A stretch of DNA of 39,694 nt from an uncultured Oscillospiraceae bacterium (GCA_902497145.1 CABVDR010000019.1:1-39694); one strand, 5' to 3'; counted from the stretch's first letter, positions 1-8,934 are shown. Numbers and translations are program-made. The notes: generated by a model not told the origin, from the sequence alone.

Positions 1-608
1 CCGCCGGAGCGGGGGTGACCCTGGCCCGGCTGGCCGCTTTTGCCGCCGGGGAGGGCCTCGCTGGTCTGGAATTTGCCAGCGGCATTCCCGGCACCCTGGG
101 GGGCGGCGTTTTGATGAACGCGGGCGCCTACGGAGGGGAGATGGTGCAGGTGGTGCGCCGCACCCGTTGTTTGACCCCGGAGGGCATGGTGAAGGAGATC
201 GTGGGGGAGGAGCATGACTTCTCCTACCGCCACAGTGTTTTCTCCCAGGGGGAGGATGTGATTCTCTCCTCCGTGCTGGAGCTGCAGCCGGACAACGAGG
301 CGGACATCCGGGCGCGGATGTCCGAGCTGGCCCAGAAGCGCAAGACCAAGCAGCCCCTGGAGTACCCCAGCGCCGGGTCCATGTTCAAGCGGCCCCAGGG
401 CTACTTTGCCGCCGCCCTCATTGAGCAGTGCGGCCTGAAGGGCTTTGCTGTGGGGGGCGCCCAGGTGTCGGAGAAGCACGCGGGCTTTGTCATCAACCGG
501 GGGGGCGCCACCTGTGGGGATGTACTGTCCCTGGTGGAGCAGGTACAGCAGCGAGTAAAGGAGCAGACCGGCGTGGAATTGGAGATGGAGGTGCGCCGCC
601 TGGGGTGA
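1..608 (+). CDS. murB: UDP-N-acetylenolpyruvoylglucosamine reductase MurB (C-terminal part)
   Basis: MurB reduces UDP-GlcNAc-enolpyruvate to UDP-MurNAc with NADPH and bound FAD, a cytoplasmic step of peptidoglycan synthesis. The gene enters from the left edge; the reading frame is open from base 3 and stops at 606-608, leaving about 200 residues. The FAD-binding stretch GIPGTLGGGVLMNAGAYGG is near the start of the visible part. Further on are YRHSVF and the catalytic loop SAGSMFKRP (the Ser that protonates the intermediate). The C-terminal domain ends in an acidic stretch (ELEME) where the family has its catalytic Glu. The N-terminal FAD-domain part is outside the window. It leads a cluster with rapZ, yvcK and whiA, the usual Gram-positive neighbourhood. 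Identification is secure. Confidence 0.96.
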   Translation, partial: AGAGVTLARLAAFAAGEGLAGLEFASGIPGTLGGGVLMNAGAYGGEMVQVVRRTRCLTPEGMVKEIVGEEHDFSYRHSVFSQGEDVILSSVLELQPDNEADIRARMSELAQKRKTKQPLEYPSAGSMFKRPQGYFAAALIEQCGLKGFAVGGAQVSEKHAGFVINRGGATCGDVLSLVEQVQQRVKEQTGVELEMEVRRLG

Positions 609-664
609 GAGCCGGGGCGCAAGGGAGCCAGGCTCCCAGAGAGAGAAACCTGAGGTGTGTGTTT

Positions 665-1525
665 GTGGAATTTGTGATTATTTCCGGGCTGTCTGGAGCG
701 GGAAAGAGCCGGGCGGCCTCGGTGATGGAGGATTTGGGCTATTTTTGTGTGGATAATCTGCCCGTTCCCCTGATCCCTAAATTTGCGGAACTTGGTATGG
801 GAGGAAACGGAGAGTACGACCGGGTGGTTCTGGTCACCGACATCCGGGGCGGCACCAACTTTGAGGGCCTGTTCCAGGCTCTGGACCGTCTGAAGGCCAT
901 GAAGTGCGGCTACCGCATTTTGTTTATGGATGCCTCGGACGCCACCATCATCAAGCGCTATAAGGAGACCCGGCGGGCCCACCCCCTGGGAGACGAGTGC
1001 GCCTCCCTGGAGCAGGCCATCGAGCTGGAGCGGAAGGTCCTGGCCCCCGTGCGGGAGCGGGCGGACTGGGTGGTGGACACTACCGGCCTGACCCTGGGGC
1101 AGCTGCGCAGCAAGCTGCTGTCCCTCTTCTCCAAAGGAACCGAGGAGGGGAAAATGGAGGTACATGTCATGTCCTTCGGGTTCAAGCACGGAGTGCCCAT
1201 GGAGGCCGACCTGGTCTTTGACGTGCGCTTTTTGCCCAACCCCTACTATGTCCAGGAGCTGCGCAGTCTTACCGGCCTGGATGAGGGCGTGCGGGACTAT
1301 GTCTTTTCCTCCCCGCAAAGTGATGAATTTCTGAAAAAACTCATTGATTTTGTTACCTATTTGCTGCCCCGGTATGCGGAGGAAGGAAAGACCGCTCTGG
1401 TCATCGCCATCGGATGCACCGGGGGGCACCACCGTTCGGTGGCCATTGCCCACGCCCTGGCCCAGGCGATTGCCAGTCAGGGTTTCCCGGTGAACGAGAG
1501 CCACCGGGACATGGGGCGCAGCTGA
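665..1525 (+). CDS. rapZ: RNase adapter / nucleotide-binding protein RapZ (YvcJ)
   Basis: RapZ/YvcJ is a cytoplasmic P-loop protein of about 285 residues that binds nucleotides. In E. coli it guides RNase E to the small RNA GlmZ and so tunes GlcN6P synthesis; in Firmicutes its role is less defined and linked to cell envelope and competence. The Walker A motif GLSGAGKS lies at residues 8-15, followed by EDLGYFCVDNLP. The C-terminal domain has the conserved IGCTGGHHRSV. I chose GTG at 665 because GAGG at 652-655 is 9 nt upstream and the protein then starts directly at the first beta strand; GTG 659 is the alternative. The frame is open further upstream (to 428) but overlaps murB and reads as non-family sequence. 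It lies 56 nt after murB and 24 nt before yvcK, in one transcription unit. Confidence 0.95.
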   Translation: MEFVIISGLSGAGKSRAASVMEDLGYFCVDNLPVPLIPKFAELGMGGNGEYDRVVLVTDIRGGTNFEGLFQALDRLKAMKCGYRILFMDASDATIIKRYKETRRAHPLGDECASLEQAIELERKVLAPVRERADWVVDTTGLTLGQLRSKLLSLFSKGTEEGKMEVHVMSFGFKHGVPMEADLVFDVRFLPNPYYVQELRSLTGLDEGVRDYVFSSPQSDEFLKKLIDFVTYLLPRYAEEGKTALVIAIGCTGGHHRSVAIAHALAQAIASQGFPVNESHRDMGRS

Positions 1526-1549
1526 TCTTGCCAAAAGGAGGCACTTGTT

Positions 1550-2590
1550 ATGCTGGAAGCCATCCCCAACACCCAGCTGTGGGAGCGGGGGCCCAAGATC
1601 GTCGCCATCGGCGGCGGCACCGGCCTTTCCACCATGCTGCGGGGACTGAAAAAGTACACCAAAAACCTCACCGCCGTGGTGACGGTGGCCGATGACGGGG
1701 GCGGCTCCGGTATGCTCCGGCGGGACATCGGCATGCCTCCGCCGGGGGATATCCGCCACTGTATGGAATCTCTGGCCAACACCGAGCCTATCATGCAGCG
1801 CCTGCTCACCTACCGCTTTTCCGACGGCGTGCTGGCCGGGCAGTCCTTCGGAAACCTGATTCTGGCCGCCCTCAACGGGGTGACCGGCTCCTTTGAGGAG
1901 GCGGTGCGCCAGATGAGTCAGGTTCTGGCCATCACCGGTCAGGTCATCCCGGTCACCAGCGCCGACGTGCAGCTGGAGGCGGTGTTTGAAAACGGCACCC
2001 GGGTGGTGGGGGAATCCAAGATCTGCGACTTTAAAAAGCAGCAGGACTGCCGCATCCACCATGTGAATCTGATCCCGGAAAAGCCGCAGCCCCTGCCTTC
2101 CGCTCTGGAGGCCATCCGGGAGGCCGACCTGATTCTGCTTGGGCCGGGGAGCCTCTACACCAGTGTGATCCCCAACCTGCTGGTAGAGGGAGTGCCCCAG
2201 GCCATTGCAGAATCCGACGCACTGAAAATTTACATCTGCAACATTATGACTCAGGACGGCGAGACCGAGGGGTACACCGCCGCAGACCATGTCCAGGCTC
2301 TGATGTCCCACGGCGCGCCGGGGATGGTGGACCTGTGCCTGGCCAACTGTGCCCCTGTACCGGAAAACCTGCTGGACCGGTATGAGGAGGAGGGGGCGGC
2401 GCCCCTGACCGTGGACAAGGAGCGCATTGCCGCCATGGGCCTGGAGCTGGTGGAGCGTCCGGTGGCCCGGGAGAAGGGCGACTTTGCCCGCCACGACCCG
2501 GATAAACTGGCCGAAGCCGTGCTGGACGTCTACCGCCAGCGGGCTATGCGTATCTTCCGGGGAAAGAACCGCTATATCATCGAGGAGTGA
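1550..2590 (+). CDS. yvcK: YvcK/CofD-like gluconeogenesis factor
   Basis: YvcK-family proteins have the CofD (phospholactate transferase) fold, bind UDP-sugars, and in Bacillus are needed for cell shape and peptidoglycan synthesis during growth on gluconeogenic carbon. The enzymatic activity is not established. The 346-residue product has the family nucleotide-binding start IVAIGGGTGLSTMLRGL at about residues 17-33, then VTVADDGGGSGMLRRD and PPGDIRHC, and in the second half LILLGPGSLYTSVIPNLL. The ATG at 1550 has AAGGAGG at 1535-1541. The stop overlaps the whiA leader, so the two are translationally close. Full length for the family. Confidence 0.95.
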   Translation: MLEAIPNTQLWERGPKIVAIGGGTGLSTMLRGLKKYTKNLTAVVTVADDGGGSGMLRRDIGMPPPGDIRHCMESLANTEPIMQRLLTYRFSDGVLAGQSFGNLILAALNGVTGSFEEAVRQMSQVLAITGQVIPVTSADVQLEAVFENGTRVVGESKICDFKKQQDCRIHHVNLIPEKPQPLPSALEAIREADLILLGPGSLYTSVIPNLLVEGVPQAIAESDALKIYICNIMTQDGETEGYTAADHVQALMSHGAPGMVDLCLANCAPVPENLLDRYEEEGAAPLTVDKERIAAMGLELVERPVAREKGDFARHDPDKLAEAVLDVYRQRAMRIFRGKNRYIIEE

Positions 2591-2595
2591 ACACC

Positions 2596-3492
2596 ATGAC
2601 CTTTGGAGGCGAGGTAAAAAACGAGCTGTGCCGGGGGGAGCTGCACCGCAAGTGCTGCGCTCAGGCGGAGGCCTACGGGGTGCTGCTGTACTGCAACACC
2701 TTTACCGGCGGGGAGGTGCGCATCGTCACCGAGCACGACGCCTTTGCCCAGCGGCTGCCCCTGCTGTTCAAAAAGGCCTTTAAACTCACCTTTGACCGCC
2801 TCCCTCAGGGGGAGGGAAAACATATTTTCTCCATTCAGGACCCGCAGAAATTGCAGACCATCCGCCAGACCTACGGCTCAGAGGGGGAGAGTGTGGCCCT
2901 GCACATCAACTTTGCCGTTCTGGAGGAGCCCTGCTGCCGCATGTCCTTTTTCCGGGGGGCGTTCCTGGCGGGAGGCTCGGTGACCGACCCGAAAAAGGGC
3001 TACCACCTGGAGCTGACCACCTCCCACCAGAACGTGAGCCGGGAGATGCTGGCCCTCATGCGGGAGTGCGACTTTACCCCCAAGGCCGCCGCCCGGAAGG
3101 GAAACAGCGTCATCTACTTTAAACAGAGCGAGTACATCGAGGACTTTCTCACCGCCATCGGTGCGCCGCTGTCCGCCATGGAGGTCATGAATGCCAAGCT
3201 GGAGAAAAATCTGCGGGGGAGCGTCAACCGCCGGGTCAACTGCGACGCGGCCAATCTGGACAAGGCGGTGGAGGCCGCCCAGAGCCAGCTGGAGGCCATC
3301 CGCAATCTGGAGCGGCAGGGGATGCTGGATAAGCTGCCGGACAAGCTTCAGGAGACCGCCCGCCTGCGCATGACCTATCCCGAGGACACCTTGGCCCAAC
3401 TGGCCCAGCTGTGCGACCCGCCCATCACCAAGTCCGCCCTAAATCACCGCCTGCGCAAGCTGGTGGAGCTGGGCGGGAAAGAGAAGAACTAA
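2596..3492 (+). CDS. whiA: DNA-binding protein WhiA
   Basis: WhiA joins a degenerate LAGLIDADG homing-endonuclease fold to a C-terminal helix-turn-helix. It regulates sporulation in Streptomyces and influences division and chromosome segregation in Bacillus. Here the N-terminal family start is MTFGGEVKNEL. The LAGLIDADG-like core is RGAFLAGGSVTDP at about residues 121-133, and a second half carries the SVNRRVNCDAAN motif (about 210-222). The HTH end reads PPITKSALNHRLRKL. I prefer ATG 2596, with GAGGAG at 2582-2587, over GTG 2587, which overlaps the yvcK stop. The product is 298 residues, normal for the family. It is followed after a single base by the VanZ-like gene. Confidence 0.95.
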   Translation: MTFGGEVKNELCRGELHRKCCAQAEAYGVLLYCNTFTGGEVRIVTEHDAFAQRLPLLFKKAFKLTFDRLPQGEGKHIFSIQDPQKLQTIRQTYGSEGESVALHINFAVLEEPCCRMSFFRGAFLAGGSVTDPKKGYHLELTTSHQNVSREMLALMRECDFTPKAAARKGNSVIYFKQSEYIEDFLTAIGAPLSAMEVMNAKLEKNLRGSVNRRVNCDAANLDKAVEAAQSQLEAIRNLERQGMLDKLPDKLQETARLRMTYPEDTLAQLAQLCDPPITKSALNHRLRKLVELGGKEKN

Positions 3493-3493
3493 G

Positions 3494-4120
3494 ATGCTCC
3501 ACCTGATCTGTTACGGCGCGGCCCTGGCGCTGAATCTGGGGTGGCTGCTGCTGGGGGACCATCTCAGTCTGTGGACCCAGGTGGCGGTGCCGGTTTTTTC
3601 GGTGTTGATTGCGGGTGCGGGGGTGGTTCTGCGCCTGCGGGAGCTGCCTCGGGGCGCGGCCAGGCGGCGCTATCTGCGGGGCGCGCTGTGGGTATTTTTG
3701 GTCTACTATCTGGCTATTTTGTCCGTGCTGCTGTTTTTCGGCGGGCTGTTCCACATGGACCGGGGCTGGGGGGGCAGTATCAACCTGGAGCCCTTCCACA
3801 CCATCCGCAACTATATCCGCTACTACCGCAACACCGGCAGCCACGTGAGCATCTTTAACCTGTTGGGCAACGTGGTCATCATGGTGCCCATGGGGGTGCT
3901 GCTGCCCGCCCTATTCCAGCCGCTGCGCCGGTTTTGGCTGACGATTCCCCTGCTGGCGGTGATCCCTACGGCAGTGGAGTACCTGCAGTGGCGCACCGCC
4001 ACCGGAGCCGCCGACGTGGACGACGCCATTTTGAACTTTATCGGCGGAGTGCTGGGCTATGTCTTTGTCCGCACCTGCCAGATGCTCCACGCCCATTGGG
4101 AGAAAAAGCAAGCGCAATAG
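3494..4120 (+). CDS. VanZ-like family membrane protein
   Basis: This 208-residue integral membrane protein has a run of hydrophobic helices (about 5 segments). It also has the two VanZ-family signatures: FNLLGNVVIMVPMGVLLP at about residues 119-136 and ADVDDAILNFIGGVLGY near the C-terminus. VanZ-like proteins are widespread in Firmicutes. The founding member gives low-level teicoplanin resistance, but the biochemical role is unknown, so antibiotic resistance should not be assumed. It starts one base after the whiA stop, its ribosome site (GGGAAAGAGAAG) lying inside whiA, and ends 16 nt before dnaE. That suggests cotranscription with the cell-wall/replication cluster. Family call is firm, function open. 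Confidence 0.88.
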   Translation: MLHLICYGAALALNLGWLLLGDHLSLWTQVAVPVFSVLIAGAGVVLRLRELPRGAARRRYLRGALWVFLVYYLAILSVLLFFGGLFHMDRGWGGSINLEPFHTIRNYIRYYRNTGSHVSIFNLLGNVVIMVPMGVLLPALFQPLRRFWLTIPLLAVIPTAVEYLQWRTATGAADVDDAILNFIGGVLGYVFVRTCQMLHAHWEKKQAQ

Positions 4121-4136
4121 AGAAAGAGAGGATCCT

Positions 4137-7100
4137 ATGTCCTTTGTTCATCTGCATCTTCATACGGAATTTTCCCTGCTGGACGGAGCCTGCCGCATCC
4201 AAAAGCTGGTGCAGCGGGTAAAAGACCTGGGCCAGGAGGCGGTGGCCATCACCGACCACGGGGTCATGTACGGCGTCATCGACTTCTACCGGGCCTGCAA
4301 GGGGGCGGGCATCAAGCCCATCATCGGCTGTGAGGTCTATGTGGCCCCCCGGGGCCGCACCCGCTTCCAGAAGGTCCACGAGTACGACTCCGCCTTCTCC
4401 CACCTGGTGCTGCTGTGCCGCAACGAGGAGGGATACCGAAACCTGTCCTACCTGGTGTCCCAGGGGTTTTTAGAGGGCTTTTACATCAAGCCCCGCATCG
4501 ACCTGGACCTGCTGCGGGAGCACTGCGGCGGGCTCATTGCCCTGTCCGCCTGTTTAGGCGGCGAGATCCCCAAGCTGCTCATGGCCGGGGACTATGACAA
4601 GGCCAAGGAAGTGGCCCTGGAGATGCGTTCCCTCTTCGGGGAGGACGGCTACTACCTGGAGCTCCAGGATCACAACATCCCCGCCCAGAAGAAGGTAAAC
4701 GAGGGGATTTTGCGCCTCCACGAGGAGACGGGTATCCCACTGGTATGTACCAACGACGCCCACTATCTGCGCCGGGAGGATGCCGAGACCCAGGATATCC
4801 TTATGTGCATCCAGATGGGCAAGACGGTGGACGACCCGGGGCGGATGAAGTTTGAGACCCAGGAGTTCTATGTCAAGAGCGAGGAGGAGATGGCCGCCCT
4901 TTTTCCCCGGGAGGCCCTGGACAACACGGCCAAAATTGCCCAGCTTTGCAATGTGGAGTTTACCTTCGGCAAGTACCACCTGCCCCACTTCCAGCTGCCG
5001 GAGGGGTGGACGGACGGCAACGCCTACTTTGAAAAGCTCTGCCTGGACGGGTTTGCCCGACGCTATCCGGACCAGCCCCCGGAGTACCGCAAGCAGCTGG
5101 ACTATGAGATGGCCATGATCCGCAAGATGGGTTTTGTGGATTACTTCCTCATCGTCTCCGACTTTATCGCCTACGCCAAGGGTAACGGCATCCCGGTGGG
5201 CCCGGGGCGCGGCTCGGCAGCTGGCTCTATGGTGTCCTACTGTCTGAACATCACCGACCTGGACCCCATGAAGTACAACCTGTACTTCGAGCGCTTCCTG
5301 AACCCGGAGCGAGTCACCATGCCCGATATCGACATTGACTTCTGCATCCGCCGCCGCCAGGAGGTCATCGACTACGTCTCCCGAAAATACGGCGCCGACC
5401 ACGTGGCCCAGATCGTCACCTTCGGCACCATGGCCGCCCGGGCGGCGGTGCGGGATGTGGGCCGGGTGCTGAACATGCCCTACGCCGACGTGGATGTCAT
5501 CGCCAAACAGATTCCCAGCGGCCCAGGCGCGCTGCACATCACCCTGGAGGAGGCACTGAAGATCTCCAAGCCCCTGAAGGAGTCCTACGACGGGAGTGCT
5601 CAGGTAAAGAAGCTCATCGACACCGCCATGGCCATCGAGGGCATGCCCCGGAACACCTCCACCCACGCCGCCGGCGTGGTTATCACCAGCCGCCCGGTGA
5701 GCGACTATGTGCCTCTGGCCAAAAACGATGACCTGGTGGTTACCCAGTACATCATGACCACCCTGGAGGAGCTGGGCCTTCTGAAAATGGACTTTCTGGG
5801 TCTTCGCAACCTCACCGTGCTGGATGACGCGGTGAAGCTGGTGCGGCGCAAGGAGCCGGACTTTGATATCCACAACATTCCCGAGGACGACGAGGCTACC
5901 TTCCGCATGATCTCCGAGGGGCGCACCTCGGGCGTGTTCCAGATGGAGTCCTCCGGCATGACGGGGGTGTGCGTGGGCCTCAAGCCCCGGAGCATCGAGG
6001 ACATTACCGCCATCATCGCCCTCTACCGCCCCGGCCCCATGGAGTCCATCCCCCGGTTTATCGCCTGTTCCCAGGACCCCAAGAAGATCGTCTACAAGCA
6101 CCCCTCTCTGGTGCCCATTCTGTCCAACACCTACGGGTGCATCGTCTACCAGGAGCAGGTCATTCAGATCTTCCAACAGCTGGGCGGCTACTCCCTGGGG
6201 CAGGCCGATATGGTGCGCCGGGCCATGTCCAAAAAGAAGGTCAAGGACATTGAAAAGGAGCGGGAGACCTTCCTTCACGGCGACCCGTCCCGGAACATCG
6301 CCGGCTGCGCCGCCAACGGCATCCCGGAAAATGTGGCCCAGAGCATCTATGACGAGATCTACGACTTTGCCAACTACGCCTTCAACAAGGCCCATGCGGT
6401 GTGCTATGCCGTGGTGGCCTATCAGACGGCGTGGTTTAAGTGTCACCACCCCAAGGAGTATATGGCGGCCCTGCTCACCTCGGTGCTGGACTCCAGCGAG
6501 AAGGTGGCCGAGTACATCGCCGAGTGCAAGGAGTGGGACATCCAGCTGCTGCCCCCCGATGTGAACGAGTCGGAGACCAACTTTACCGTCTCCCCCCAGG
6601 GTATCCGCTTCGGTTTGGCCGCCCTGAAGGGGGTGGGCCGGAACGTGATGAACGCCATGCTGGAGGAGCGGGTCAAAAACGGCCCCTTTACCGACTTTAT
6701 GGACTTCTGCGACCGCATGTTTGACCACGATCTGAACCGGCGGGTGCTGGAGAGCCTCATCAAGGCGGGTGCCTTCGACCGCATGGGCTGCCGCCGCTCC
6801 CAGCTGATGCAGGTGTTTGGCCAGGTACTGGACGGCATTGCCGCCAGCCGCAAGCGGAACGTAGAGGGCCAGATGGACCTGTTCGGCATGAGCGGGGGAG
6901 AGGGGGAGAGTACTCCGCTCCCCGCCCTCCATCTGCCAGACATCCCGGAATACACCCCCCAGGAGCTGATGACCATGGAGAAGGAGGTCACCGGCCTCTA
7001 TCTCACCGGCCACCCCATGGACGCCTACCGGGAGATGGCCCGAAAGAAAGGGGCGGTGACCATCGGATCCATCCTCAACGACTTTGACGGGGAGGAGGGG

Positions 7101-7601
7101 CCCCAGCGCTTCCGGGACGGGGAGCGGGTGACGGTGGCGGGGGTGATTGCGGCCTACAAGACCCGCACCACCCGGAACAACACCCTTATGGCCTATGTAA
7201 ATCTGGAGGACGACACTGCCTCCATGGAGCTGCTGTGCTTCGCCCGGGTGCTGGGGGAGAGCGGCGGCTACATCCGAGAGAACAGCGCGGTGCTGGTCAC
7301 CGGGCGGATCTCCGTGCGGGACGAGAAGGAGCCCCAGATCATGGTGGACTCCATTGCTCCTCTGAGCCAGGAGGCCCAGCCCCAGGAGAAGCCGGAGCGG
7401 CTCTACATCCGCATGCCCAGCCGGGAGGACCCCAGGCTGCGGAAGGTGGAGCTGGTGCTGTCCTTCTTCCCGGGGGAGAGCCAGGCGGTACTGTACTTTG
7501 CAGATACCAAAAAGCGCTACGGTACCCGGTGTCTCCTCCATCCCGCCCTCATTCAGGACCTGAAGGAGCGGCTGGGGGAGGAGAACGTGGTGGTGAAATG
7601 A
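4137..7601 (+). CDS. dnaE: DNA polymerase III alpha subunit DnaE
   Basis: Replicative C-family DNA polymerase of 1154 residues. The N-terminal PHP domain begins with HLHTEFSLLDG. The polymerase palm has GPGRGSAAGS and PDIDIDF (residues 396-402, with D399 and D401 at the catalytic metal-ligand positions), and a third acidic site sits in LLKMDFLGLRNL. Fingers and nucleotide-binding elements follow (ALYRPGPM, YQEQVIQI, MVRRAMSKKK), then a helix-hairpin-helix region and a C-terminal OB fold (RVTVAGVIAAY, MAYVNLEDDTASMELLCF). It lacks the PolC exonuclease insertion, so it is the DnaE-type enzyme; Firmicutes usually also carry polC elsewhere. I chose ATG 4137 (GAGAGGA upstream, protein starts MSFVHLHLH). 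The frame is open back to 4059 inside the VanZ gene, but that part does not match the family. Confidence 0.97.
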   Translation: MSFVHLHLHTEFSLLDGACRIQKLVQRVKDLGQEAVAITDHGVMYGVIDFYRACKGAGIKPIIGCEVYVAPRGRTRFQKVHEYDSAFSHLVLLCRNEEGYRNLSYLVSQGFLEGFYIKPRIDLDLLREHCGGLIALSACLGGEIPKLLMAGDYDKAKEVALEMRSLFGEDGYYLELQDHNIPAQKKVNEGILRLHEETGIPLVCTNDAHYLRREDAETQDILMCIQMGKTVDDPGRMKFETQEFYVKSEEEMAALFPREALDNTAKIAQLCNVEFTFGKYHLPHFQLPEGWTDGNAYFEKLCLDGFARRYPDQPPEYRKQLDYEMAMIRKMGFVDYFLIVSDFIAYAKGNGIPVGPGRGSAAGSMVSYCLNITDLDPMKYNLYFERFLNPERVTMPDIDIDFCIRRRQEVIDYVSRKYGADHVAQIVTFGTMAARAAVRDVGRVLNMPYADVDVIAKQIPSGPGALHITLEEALKISKPLKESYDGSAQVKKLIDTAMAIEGMPRNTSTHAAGVVITSRPVSDYVPLAKNDDLVVTQYIMTTLEELGLLKMDFLGLRNLTVLDDAVKLVRRKEPDFDIHNIPEDDEATFRMISEGRTSGVFQMESSGMTGVCVGLKPRSIEDITAIIALYRPGPMESIPRFIACSQDPKKIVYKHPSLVPILSNTYGCIVYQEQVIQIFQQLGGYSLGQADMVRRAMSKKKVKDIEKERETFLHGDPSRNIAGCAANGIPENVAQSIYDEIYDFANYAFNKAHAVCYAVVAYQTAWFKCHHPKEYMAALLTSVLDSSEKVAEYIAECKEWDIQLLPPDVNESETNFTVSPQGIRFGLAALKGVGRNVMNAMLEERVKNGPFTDFMDFCDRMFDHDLNRRVLESLIKAGAFDRMGCRRSQLMQVFGQVLDGIAASRKRNVEGQMDLFGMSGGEGESTPLPALHLPDIPEYTPQELMTMEKEVTGLYLTGHPMDAYREMARKKGAVTIGSILNDFDGEEGPQRFRDGERVTVAGVIAAYKTRTTRNNTLMAYVNLEDDTASMELLCFARVLGESGGYIRENSAVLVTGRISVRDEKEPQIMVDSIAPLSQEAQPQEKPERLYIRMPSREDPRLRKVELVLSFFPGESQAVLYFADTKKRYGTRCLLHPALIQDLKERLGEENVVVK

Positions 7602-7609
7602 CCCCGCCC

Positions 7610-7630
7610 TACCTTATAATATATAAGGTA
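7610..7630. repeat. AT-rich perfect inverted repeat downstream of dnaE
   Basis: Nine bases (TACCTTATA, 7610-7618) are followed by a 3-nt centre and the exact reverse complement TATAAGGTA (7622-7630). It starts 8 nt after the dnaE stop and precedes a separate, much stronger terminator hairpin. No T-run follows it on the plus strand, so it is unlikely to be a terminator itself. Function unknown. Confidence 0.5.
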
Positions 7631-7657
7631 TAAATATTGATTAGAGAAAAAACCAAT

Positions 7658-7696
7658 AAAAGGGCTCCTCCGGTCAGCTGCCGGAGGAGCCCTTTT
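7658..7696. terminator. Bidirectional intrinsic terminator between dnaE and azlD
   Basis: A perfect 16-bp hairpin has arms 7658-7673 and 7681-7696 and a 7-nt loop. A4 leads in on the left and T4 ends the right arm, so it can stop transcription from dnaE (plus) and from azlD (minus), which converge here. Confidence 0.9.
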
Positions 7697-7711
7697 GCGT
7701 ATGGATGGGAT

Positions 7712-8080
7712 TTAGATAAAGACGGCCTGGACCAGAACCATGTACAGGACGGTGCCGCCGAAGATGGACAGCAGGTTGTTGTGCTTCCAGATATGGAGGA
7801 GCACCACCACCGCCACTGCCAGCAGGGCGGGCAGCCACTGGTTGAGCACCGCCGGGTCCAGCAGGGAGGTGAGGTTGGCCTCCACCGCCAAGATGTTGCT
7901 CTTGAGGCAGTAGACGATGAGCATGGCGATGACAGCGGGGGGAAGGACCCGTCCCAGATACAGCACCAGCTTGGGGGGGTGGTCTCCCCGGTCAAAGAGC
8001 AGGAAGGGGAGGGCGCGGGTCAAAAAGGTGACAATGGACATGACCGCGATGGCAGCAATGGCCTGGGTGGTGGTCAGCAT
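7712..8080 (-). CDS. azlD: AzlD-type branched-chain amino acid export subunit
   Basis: AzlD is the small partner of AzlC. Together they form an exporter for branched-chain amino acids and analogues such as azaleucine. The 122-residue product is almost all membrane helix (about four segments). It contains the family stretches VTFLTRALPFLLFDRG (about 17-32), VLPPAVIAMLIVYCL and GGTVLYMVLVQ at the end. The start is the ATG at 8080, which has AAGGAGGAG just upstream on the minus strand; the frame is open further back inside azlC but that part is not family-like. It overlaps the azlC stop by 7 nt, typical of coupled translation. Small size fits AzlD (about 100-120 residues). Confidence 0.9.
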   Translation of the reverse strand: MLTTTQAIAAIAVMSIVTFLTRALPFLLFDRGDHPPKLVLYLGRVLPPAVIAMLIVYCLKSNILAVEANLTSLLDPAVLNQWLPALLAVAVVVLLHIWKHNNLLSIFGGTVLYMVLVQAVFI

Positions 8081-8799
8081 ACCGGATTCTCCTCCTTTTC
8101 CTTCGAGGTGGACTGCGGCTCTTCGTCCAGACGGCCCCGCAGCAGAAGCAGAGCGACCACGATGACGGCCAGAGCGGGCAGCAGCATGTTGTCCGCGCCC
8201 ACCAACGTGAGACTTACCAGGGTGACGATGGCCCCCAGCAGGGCGGGCAGATGTTTTTTGTAGGCTTTCCACTGGTCCACGGCGATGACCACAAACAGGG
8301 CGGTCATGGCAAAGTCAATGCCCGTGGTGTCGATGGGGAGCAGAGCTCCCGCCACCGCGCCGATCACCGAGCCCAGGATCCAGTAGGAGTGGTCCAGCAG
8401 GGCAATGGAGAAGTAGAAGCTGTGAGGTTCCACCCCGGCGGGTACCTGCACGGAGCTGAGCAGGGCGTAGGTCTCGTCGGTGAGGGAGAAAATCATGTAA
8501 AATTTCCGCAGGCCCATGCCCCGGAACTTTTCCAGCATGGAAAGGCCATAGACCAAATGGCGGAAATTGATGAGCAGGGTCATCAGAGCCACGGTGCCTA
8601 ACGTGGCATGGGTGTTAAGCAGCTGCACCCCCAGGTACTGCCCCGACCCGGCGTAGATGGTCAGGCTCATAAAAAAGGCCCAGATGTAATTATAGCCAAT
8701 GGCCTGGAGCATAAAGCCGAAGGCCATGCCGATGGCCAGATATCCCATCAGCACTGGGACGGTCACCGGGAAGGCGGCGGACAAGGTCTTTCGGTTCAC
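8074..8799 (-). CDS. azlC: AzlC-type branched-chain amino acid permease
   Basis: This 241-residue AzlC-family membrane protein has about seven hydrophobic segments and the conserved N-terminal pattern GYLAIGMAFGFML, SLTIYAGSGQYLGV, LLINFRHLVYGLSM and SLTDETYAL. It pairs with AzlD to export branched-chain amino acids across the cytoplasmic membrane. The start is GTG at 8799, where a weak GGAAG lies about 10 nt upstream; the next in-frame Met is inside the first helix, so GTG is favoured. It is divergent from the rnf operon and sits behind a good sigma-A type promoter at 8837-8865. Substrate within the branched-chain class cannot be read from sequence. Confidence 0.92.
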   Translation of the reverse strand: MNRKTLSAAFPVTVPVLMGYLAIGMAFGFMLQAIGYNYIWAFFMSLTIYAGSGQYLGVQLLNTHATLGTVALMTLLINFRHLVYGLSMLEKFRGMGLRKFYMIFSLTDETYALLSSVQVPAGVEPHSFYFSIALLDHSYWILGSVIGAVAGALLPIDTTGIDFAMTALFVVIAVDQWKAYKKHLPALLGAIVTLVSLTLVGADNMLLPALAVIVVALLLLRGRLDEEPQSTSKEKEENPVC

Positions 8800-8836
8800 A
8801 AAAAGTCACTTCCAACTCCAAAGATTCCAATGAGAC

Positions 8837-8865
8837 ATTGTACTAAAGGTTCTGAAAAAATGCAA
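8837..8865 (-). promoter_or_regulatory. Promoter of azlCD
   Basis: On the minus strand, -35 TTGCAT (8860-8865), a 17-nt spacer and -10 TACAAT (8837-8842). Transcription would start near 8830, giving a leader of about 30 nt before the GTG of azlC. Confidence 0.7.
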
Positions 8866-8905
8866 GGGCAGAAGTAAGAGTCCATGCAGTAAATGAAAAG
8901 AATTG

Positions 8906-8934
8906 TTGCATTTCCATGGGAAAGGGTGTATGAT
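8906..8934 (+). promoter_or_regulatory. Candidate promoter of the rnf operon
   Basis: -35 TTGCAT (8906-8911), a 17-nt spacer and -10 TATGAT (8929-8934). It is the best sigma-A match I find between azlC and rnfC, and implies a start near 8941 and a leader of about 470 nt. A nearer promoter that I failed to recognise would shorten this. Confidence 0.55.

Noticed and set aside
401..2494. Long antisense open frame opposite murB-rapZ-yvcK, and similarly one of 995 codons opposite dnaE (4554-7541)
   Set aside because: Both lie fully opposite clear conserved genes, have low-complexity His/Gly/Val/Leu-rich composition typical of GC-rich shadow frames, and have no family motif or ribosome site.
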